Source: an uncultured Kouleothrix sp. | Lineage (GTDB): Bacteria; Chloroflexota; Chloroflexia; Chloroflexales; Roseiflexaceae | NCBI GenBank assembly: GCA_937858455.1 | Contig: CALLYN010000471.1 | Span: forward strand, 1 to 5,179 | Length of the DNA stretch: 5,179 bases | Reading direction: 5' to 3' | Shown: in pieces, positions 1-3,105 of the stretch | How the letters are laid out: the number at the start of each line of letters is the position of its first letter | Numbering within the stretch: position 1 is the first letter of the stretch | The notes under the pieces: model-generated | Databases searched by the model: none | What the model saw: the letters and a program-made list of their open reading frames with translations, nothing else | Told to the model about the DNA's origin: nothing | Made by a program: the position numbers and the translations under genes

Positions 1-34
<34 letters not shown>

Positions 35-270
35 CCGCACCCCAATGTCGTGTGATTCGGCGAGGCGCTGCTGCGGCGGCGTTGCCAGGCGCGGCTCTTG
101 GCTCGAACCCCCGGCGTGGTGCGGCGCGCCGCCGACCTGTCCCACTACGCCCGCCGGTGCGGCGCGCCCATGGCGCCGACAATCGCGGCATCGCCCCGCC
201 CGGCATATTCGGTAAGCTGCTGATCGGCCCGGCTGTCGAGTCGCTGCCGCTGCTGCAGGCAGTGCTCGGT
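35..270 (+). pseudogene. C-terminal remnant of a canonical SIR2-family deacylase (sirtuin), broken by a stop and a frameshift
   Basis: In frame 2 (codons from 38) the translation reads HPNVV, stop, FGEAL. Sirtuins typically have RPNVVWFGEAL here, so TGA at 53-55 stands in the place of the Trp codon TGG. The same frame continues at 104-172 with RTPGVVRRAADLSHYARRC and then GAPM. This resembles the sirtuin GTSGVVxPAADLxxYARRxGAP segment of the NAD-binding fold. Frame 2 then stops at 221-223, but the expected C-terminal stretch resumes in frame 1 at about 217-265 as LLIGPAVESLPLLQAVL (family: VLxGPAGEVLPALV). So there is one nonsense change, one net one-base shift at about 170-185, and an apparent shortening between FGEAL and GVV. 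The 5' part is outside the window or hidden by the poly-C tract. It lies directly upstream of, and in tandem with, an intact divergent sirtuin. Errors at a contig edge could mimic part of this decay. Confidence 0.7.
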
Positions 271-291
271 GGCCCGGCCGCGTGTGGATAT

Positions 292-299
292 AAGGAGGA
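292..299 (+). promoter_or_regulatory. Strong Shine-Dalgarno that fixes the sirtuin start
   Basis: AAGGAGGA is a near-perfect anti-16S match. The GGAGG core ends six bases before ATG 305, which decides this start over an in-frame GTG at 269 that has no such site. Confidence 0.85.
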
Positions 300-304
300 T
301 CGCG

Positions 305-1087
305 ATGCCGCTGACTTTGCCCGACTCAGTGCTGCAGCGCTTGAAGCAGGCTAAACGTGTCGTGGCGCTCACCGGCGGCGGCATGGCCGCCGCCAGCAAG
401 GTGCCTTCGTTTCGCGAGGCCCACACCGGCGAGTGGGCGCAGTACGATGTAAGCGAGCTCGCCACCGTGCAGGCATACCTGCGCAACCCACGCATGGTCT
501 GGGAGTGGTACGAGCACCGCCGCCGCACCGCCGAGGCCGCCGAGCCGAACGCCGCGCACTACGCCCTGGTCGATCTCGAGCAGCACTACCCAACCTTCAC
601 GCTGATTACGCAAACAATCGACGGCCTGCACTGGCGCGCCGGCTCGCGCGATTTGATCGAGCTGAACGGCTGCCTGCGCCGCAGCCGCTGCTACGAGGCC
701 GGGCACATTATCTCGGCCTGGGAAGACGTGGGCGAGTCGCCGCCGCGCTGCCCGCATTGCGGCAGCATGCTGCGGCCCGGCGTGGTGATGTTCGGCGAGG
801 GCCTGCCCGAGTGGGAGCTGCGCGCCGCGCGCGCCGCCGTCGAGCAGTGCGACGTGTTCGTGTGCGTCGGCGATGTCGGCGCGATCGAGCCGGTGTCGTC
901 GTTCCCATTCGCCGCCAAGCGCGTCGGCGCGCTGCTGCTCTCGATCGACGCCGAAAACTCGATCTACACGCTGCTGGCCGACCACGTGATCGAGCAGCCG
1001 CTGAGCGAGGCGCTGCCCGAGCTGGTGCGCCTGGTGGTCGGCGAGATCGGCGAGCTCGACGCGGCCGCCTTTCCCATCGAGCCATGA
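305..1087 (+). CDS. SIR2-family (sirtuin) protein with a degenerate active site, probable pseudoenzyme
   Basis: A 260-residue protein, normal for a bacterial sirtuin. The fold is recognisable throughout: LTGGGMAAASKVPSFR (22-37) is the GAGxSxxSGIPxFR motif, TQTIDGLH (102-109) the TQN-DGLH motif, IELNG (118-122) the catalytic ELHG loop, and C129, C149 and C152 belong to the zinc ribbon. MFGE (162-165) and VGDVGAIEP (188-196, family VGTSxxVxP) follow. Y69 and R72 (WYEHRR) match the Tyr-x2-Arg acyl-pocket signature of class III sirtuins (SIRT5, E. coli CobB). The chemistry is damaged. The catalytic His is Asn (N121, codon AAC), the Asn of TQN is Thr (T104), the second zinc Cys is Ala (A132), GAG is GGG, GTS is GDV and the INPE Asn is Asp (D215). 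Q103, D106, F36 and R37 remain. Family knowledge says the His and Asn are needed for NAD-dependent deacylation and NAD cleavage, so I infer an inactive or repurposed binder. The stop overlaps the next gene's start (ATGA), implying translational coupling. Confidence 0.9.
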   Translation: MPLTLPDSVLQRLKQAKRVVALTGGGMAAASKVPSFREAHTGEWAQYDVSELATVQAYLRNPRMVWEWYEHRRRTAEAAEPNAAHYALVDLEQHYPTFTLITQTIDGLHWRAGSRDLIELNGCLRRSRCYEAGHIISAWEDVGESPPRCPHCGSMLRPGVVMFGEGLPEWELRAARAAVEQCDVFVCVGDVGAIEPVSSFPFAAKRVGALLLSIDAENSIYTLLADHVIEQPLSEALPELVRLVVGEIGELDAAAFPIEP

Positions 1088-1590
1088 AACCAATCACCGT
1101 GCGCTCGACCAAGTACGATGGTAGCCTGCACTACCACTACGTCACTACGCTGGTGCGCGAAGAGCCAAACCTGCTGCAGCTGTACCTCGCGCCCGGCGCG
1201 CACATCGAAAGCTATCGCGGCTCGATGATTGCTACGCAGCATAATTTGCAGCTCTACTGGGCCGACCGGCCATACAACCTGCATATCAGCTGGCACGCCG
1301 ATTGGCGCCCGCGCAACCATTACATTAATATCGCCACGCCGGCCAGCTGGCACACCGGCCAGCTGCACTTTATCGACCTCGACCTCGACGTGATCTGGCG
1401 CTCGCAAACCGGCGAGGTGATACTCGACGACGAGGACGAGTTCGAAGCACACCAGTTACGCTTCGGCTACCCGGCCGACCTGATCCAGCGCTGCCGGGAG
1501 GCCAGCGCCGAGGTGATCGACCTGATCGCGCGGCGGGTCTACCCATTCGATGGTAGCCTGTACGCCTGGAGACCCAATGCTGCTCCGTAG
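1084..1590 (+). CDS. DUF402 domain protein, FomD/Ntdp-like nucleotide phosphohydrolase
   Basis: A 168-residue protein whose centre carries the DUF402 signature: an aromatic-rich segment (YWADRPYNLHISWHADW, 58-74), YINIATPA (80-87), FIDLDLDVIW (96-105) and VILDDEDEFEAHQ (112-124). Characterised members are FomD, which hydrolyses a cytidylyl phosphonate in fosfomycin biosynthesis, and the staphylococcal nucleoside tri-/diphosphatase Ntdp. The acidic residues D98, D100, D102, D115, D116, E117 and D118 suit the divalent-metal nucleotide site of the family. The exact ligands are inferred, and the substrate cannot be told from sequence. No signal peptide or membrane segment is visible, so it is probably cytoplasmic. 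The start ATG shares four bases with the sirtuin's TGA and has no clear Shine-Dalgarno of its own, pointing to coupled re-initiation. The 3' end overlaps the acetyltransferase gene by 14 bases. The reading frame stays open far upstream inside the sirtuin gene, but that extension is low-complexity Arg/Ala and is not coding. Confidence 0.87.
   Translation: MKPITVRSTKYDGSLHYHYVTTLVREEPNLLQLYLAPGAHIESYRGSMIATQHNLQLYWADRPYNLHISWHADWRPRNHYINIATPASWHTGQLHFIDLDLDVIWRSQTGEVILDDEDEFEAHQLRFGYPADLIQRCREASAEVIDLIARRVYPFDGSLYAWRPNAAP
1568..1571 (+). promoter_or_regulatory. Ribosome binding site for the GNAT gene, inside the DUF402 gene
   Basis: GGAG lies five bases before ATG 1577 and supports that start over an in-frame upstream codon at 1550. 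The shorter protein begins MLLRSARLSIRPW, the usual opening strand of RimJ/RimL-type GNATs. Confidence 0.65.
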
Positions 1591-2188
1591 TGCGCGGCTT
1601 TCGATTCGTCCCTGGACGTTCCACGACGACGAGCTGGCGGACGAATGGCCCCCCTACAATGATCCGCTTGAGCCGCTCTGGAACCTGCCGCGCCAGGTTG
1701 GCCTGTCTAGCGAGGTCTGGTCGTTTTTCGAAAGCACGGCGATGCGCCGCACCTGGGCCGTCGACGATGCGGCCGGCCGGATGATCGGGCGGATCTCGCT
1801 GCGCGATATCGATACCCGCAAGTCGCAGGCGCGGCTGGGCATTACCTTCGGCGCGTCGTACGTCGGCCAGGGCCTCGGCACCGAAGCGCTGGCGCTGTTC
1901 CTCACCTACTACTTCACCGATCTGGGCTTCCAGGCGATGGTGCTCGACGTGGCCGCGCCCAACCAGCGCGCGGTGCGCTCGTACGAGCGGCTGGGCTTTA
2001 GCTTCGCCGGCAGCGACTGGCGCATCGCCGATAGCCGCTTCGACTGGCGCGTGCTCGACAGCCCGCACTACGCCCAGCTGCGGCCGTTCTTCCGCAATGG
2101 CCAGCACGGCCTGTATGTCGAGTTCTACGAGATGCAGCTCCACAAGAACGACTGGCTGCGCTACGCGCGCTCGATCGGCCGCCGCTAG
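1577..2188 (+). CDS. GNAT-family N-acetyltransferase (RimJ/RimL-like)
   Basis: A 203-residue protein with the GNAT order. The opening strand is RLSIRPW (7-13). A central strand, RTWAVDDAAGRMIGRISLRDID, spans 58-79. Motif A for acetyl-CoA pyrophosphate binding is YVGQGLGTEAL (95-105, the Q/R-x-x-G-x-G/A loop as Q98-G99-L100-G101), followed by a helix. Motif B is LDVAAPNQRAVRSYERLGF (123-141), with the usual N129 and Y136. The family transfers an acetyl group from acetyl-CoA to an amine: a protein N-terminus, a lysine or a small molecule. The acceptor is not predictable here. About 60 C-terminal residues follow motif B, including an aromatic segment (GLYVEFYEM) that could form the last strand and acceptor pocket. 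It is cytoplasmic by absence of a signal. It overlaps the upstream gene by 14 bases and is the last gene of the operon. Pairing an acetyltransferase with a sirtuin-fold protein suggests, but does not prove, a shared acyl-lysine theme. Confidence 0.9.
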   Translation: MLLRSARLSIRPWTFHDDELADEWPPYNDPLEPLWNLPRQVGLSSEVWSFFESTAMRRTWAVDDAAGRMIGRISLRDIDTRKSQARLGITFGASYVGQGLGTEALALFLTYYFTDLGFQAMVLDVAAPNQRAVRSYERLGFSFAGSDWRIADSRFDWRVLDSPHYAQLRPFFRNGQHGLYVEFYEMQLHKNDWLRYARSIGRR

Positions 2189-2197
2189 CACAGCCGG

Positions 2198-2216
2198 CCC
2201 CGCGCGCGGCGTGGGG
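2198..2216 (+). terminator. GC-rich stem-loop after the GNAT gene, possible operon terminator
   Basis: CCCCGCGC (2198-2205) pairs with GCGTGGGG (2209-2216 region) in an eight-pair stem with one G-U pair and a three-base GCG loop, ten bases past the stop codon. There is no adjacent T-run; the nearest, TTTTT, is at 2233-2237. It is therefore not a textbook intrinsic terminator. It may stop transcription weakly or protect the 3' end of the operon mRNA. Confidence 0.4.
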
Positions 2217-2219
2217 GAT

Positions 2220-2250
2220 AGCACAACAGGACTTTTTACCGCCTTGTGCT
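2220..2250. repeat. Seven-base inverted repeat AGCACAA/TTGTGCT around a T-rich loop
   Basis: AGCACAA (2220-2226) is the exact reverse complement of TTGTGCT (2244-2250), with 17 bases between containing TTTTT. The right arm overlaps the proposed -35 box of the downstream promoter. It could be an operator, or part of the upstream operon's 3' structure. Confidence 0.45.
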
Positions 2251-2271
2251 GCCGTTTCGGCGTGCTATGAT
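2244..2271 (+). promoter_or_regulatory. Sigma-70-type promoter with extended -10 for the nucleotidyltransferase gene
   Basis: TTGTGC (2244-2249, three of six matches to TTGACA) is followed after 16 bases by TATGAT (2266-2271, five of six matches to TATAAT). A TG dinucleotide at 2263-2264 gives an extended -10, TGCTATGAT. The expected start of transcription is near 2278, leaving a leader of about 45 bases before ATG 2325. Confidence 0.5.
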
Positions 2272-2315
2272 ACAAGCGACAGCTGCGCTGCCGCTGCTTC
2301 TCGTGCTTGCCTGCT

Positions 2316-2319
2316 GGAG
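2316..2319 (+). promoter_or_regulatory. Ribosome binding site for the nucleotidyltransferase gene
   Basis: GGAG sits five bases before ATG 2325. This favours that start over an in-frame TTG at 2307, which has no comparable site. Confidence 0.6.
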
Positions 2320-2324
2320 CTGCT

Positions 2325-2870
2325 ATGTCGCTGATCGCCGGGAACCTCGGGGTTGTGCAACGCCTGCTCGACGCCAATACTCTGAAATGGGCGGTGTGCG
2401 CCGGCTGCGCCGCGCACCTGTACGGCGATCGGCGGCCGATCCAGGATGTCGATATTCTGGTGACCCCAGGCAAACTACCCGATGTCGTACGGCTGCTTCA
2501 GCAGCAGCACAAAGCCGTCCAGTTCGACGGCCAGCGCATTCTCTGGCGCGGCATCAAGCTGTTCGACGACCTGAGCATCCGCCGCGGCGCGCAAACCCAC
2601 CCCTTCAGCCTCGACGCCGCGATGCTCGCCCACATCCGGCGTATGCCGCTGCTCGGCTCGCCGGTGACGGTGCTGGCGCCCGAGGACGTGCTGGTGCACA
2701 AGGTAGTGCTGGGCCGCGGCCCCGAGCAAGGCAAGCACGACCTGGCCGACGCCGCCGGGATCATCCGCCGCCAGCAGCTCGACCTGGCGTACATGCGCGC
2801 GCGCGCCCAGGCCATGAACGCGGCCGAGGCCGCCGCCGACGCGCTGGCCCGCCTCGGCCTCGCGCTCTAG
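2325..2870 (+). CDS. Stand-alone nucleotidyltransferase-fold protein (AbiEii/MNT-like)
   Basis: A 181-residue protein. The segment WAVCAGCAAHLYGDRRPIQD (22-41) followed by VDILV (42-46) matches the start of the AbiEii/DUF6036-type nucleotidyltransferases, which usually read GGxAxxxYGxxRxTxDID. The metal-binding pair D41/D43 is present. The second family hallmark, a helix reading LAPEDVLVHK (117-126) followed by KHDLADAAGII (137-147), is also clear, with D139 and D142. The glycine pair is altered to G27-C28, so nucleotide transfer is plausible but unproven. Relatives are type IV toxins such as AbiEii, minimal-nucleotidyltransferase antitoxins, and many uncharacterised single genes. No AbiEi-like or HEPN partner lies on either side, so a toxin-antitoxin role is not supported here. 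It appears to be its own transcription unit, with a promoter directly upstream and a new -10 box six bases after its stop. No signal peptide or membrane segment is visible. Function remains unknown. Confidence 0.82.
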   Translation: MSLIAGNLGVVQRLLDANTLKWAVCAGCAAHLYGDRRPIQDVDILVTPGKLPDVVRLLQQQHKAVQFDGQRILWRGIKLFDDLSIRRGAQTHPFSLDAAMLAHIRRMPLLGSPVTVLAPEDVLVHKVVLGRGPEQGKHDLADAAGIIRRQQLDLAYMRARAQAMNAAEAAADALARLGLAL

Positions 2871-2873
2871 AAA

Positions 2874-2882
2874 TGCTACAAT
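2874..2882 (+). promoter_or_regulatory. Extended -10 promoter element ahead of the macroglobulin gene
   Basis: TGCTACAAT combines a TG extension with TACAAT (five of six consensus bases), starting three bases after the nucleotidyltransferase stop. No recognisable -35 is found 16-18 bases upstream, which lies inside the preceding gene; extended -10 promoters can work without one. A start near 2889 would give a leader of about 215 bases. Confidence 0.42.
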
Positions 2883-2898
2883 ATCCCCGGAACATCCT

Positions 2899-2920
2899 CG
2901 CCTGCTCAGGCGTCTCTCTT
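2899..2920 (+). terminator. Small hairpin followed by a pyrimidine run, possible terminator or attenuator
   Basis: CGCCT (2899-2903) and AGGCG (2908-2912) form a five-pair stem with a GCTC loop, followed by TCTCTCTT. It is short and the run is not pure T. It could end nucleotidyltransferase transcripts. If the -10 at 2877 is real, it lies within the first 35 bases of the macroglobulin mRNA and could act as an attenuator. Confidence 0.35.
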
Positions 2921-2982
2921 CCAACATCGATTGGTTCGCACGGCTACTAGGCACGGCTTACGCGCTGGATGCGGCGAGATCG

Positions 2983-3022
2983 GGCGCCCAGGGCTCCCGG
3001 CGCCTTCCGAGCACTGCCCTGG
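2983..3022 (+). other. Inverted repeats in the macroglobulin leader
   Basis: CCAGGGC (2988-2994) is complementary to GCCCTGG (3016-3022). GGCGCC occurs at 2983-2988 and again at 2999-3004 and can pair with itself across ten bases. These could fold the 5' leader. I do not recognise a known riboswitch class, and chance pairing in G+C-rich DNA is a real alternative. Confidence 0.3.
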
Positions 3023-3023
3023 C

Positions 3024-3039
3024 TGGCCACCGGTGGCCA
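3024..3039. repeat. Perfect 16-base palindrome TGGCCACCGGTGGCCA
   Basis: The sequence equals its own reverse complement with no interruption. It lies 67 bases before the macroglobulin start and about 135 bases after the likely transcription start. It could be a dimeric repressor site or a leader hairpin. No second copy was noticed in the window. Confidence 0.5.
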
Positions 3040-3092
3040 CACCTGGAGCCGGCGGCAGCCAACCCGCAGGGAGCGCGCAGCTCGTGTACATA

Positions 3093-3098
3093 AAGGGG
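3093..3098 (+). promoter_or_regulatory. Ribosome binding site for the macroglobulin gene
   Basis: AAGGGG lies seven bases before ATG 3106. An in-frame TAA at 3091-3093 closes the frame just upstream, so this ATG is the first possible start. Confidence 0.75.
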
Positions 3099-3105
3099 AC
3101 GGCCT

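Noticed and set aside
53..55. TGA read as Trp (a recoded genetic code)
   Set aside because: TGA ends the sirtuin gene at 1085-1087, and Trp is written TGG throughout the other genes. A second frame disruption nearby also fits decay or sequencing error better.
289..294. TATAAG as a -10 box for the sirtuin operon
   Set aside because: It overlaps the Shine-Dalgarno; transcription starting from it would begin after the ribosome binding site. No promoter for the operon is visible in the window.
433..1083. An upstream extension of the DUF402 reading frame
   Set aside because: The extra residues are Arg/Ala-rich antisense-like noise lying entirely inside the sirtuin gene; family length and motifs fit the ATG at 1084.
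305..1087. SIR2-type anti-phage NADase
   Set aside because: Both the Asn and the His needed for NAD cleavage are replaced, and no TIR, Argonaute, HerA or SLOG-like partner is present.
326..1093. A 255-codon - strand open frame opposite the sirtuin gene
   Set aside because: Low-complexity composition and no family resemblance, while the + strand frame has clear sirtuin motifs and a strong ribosome binding site.
1370..2473. A 367-codon - strand open frame spanning the GNAT gene and the next promoter
   Set aside because: It crosses gene and intergenic boundaries, has no recognisable domain and is a compositional shadow.
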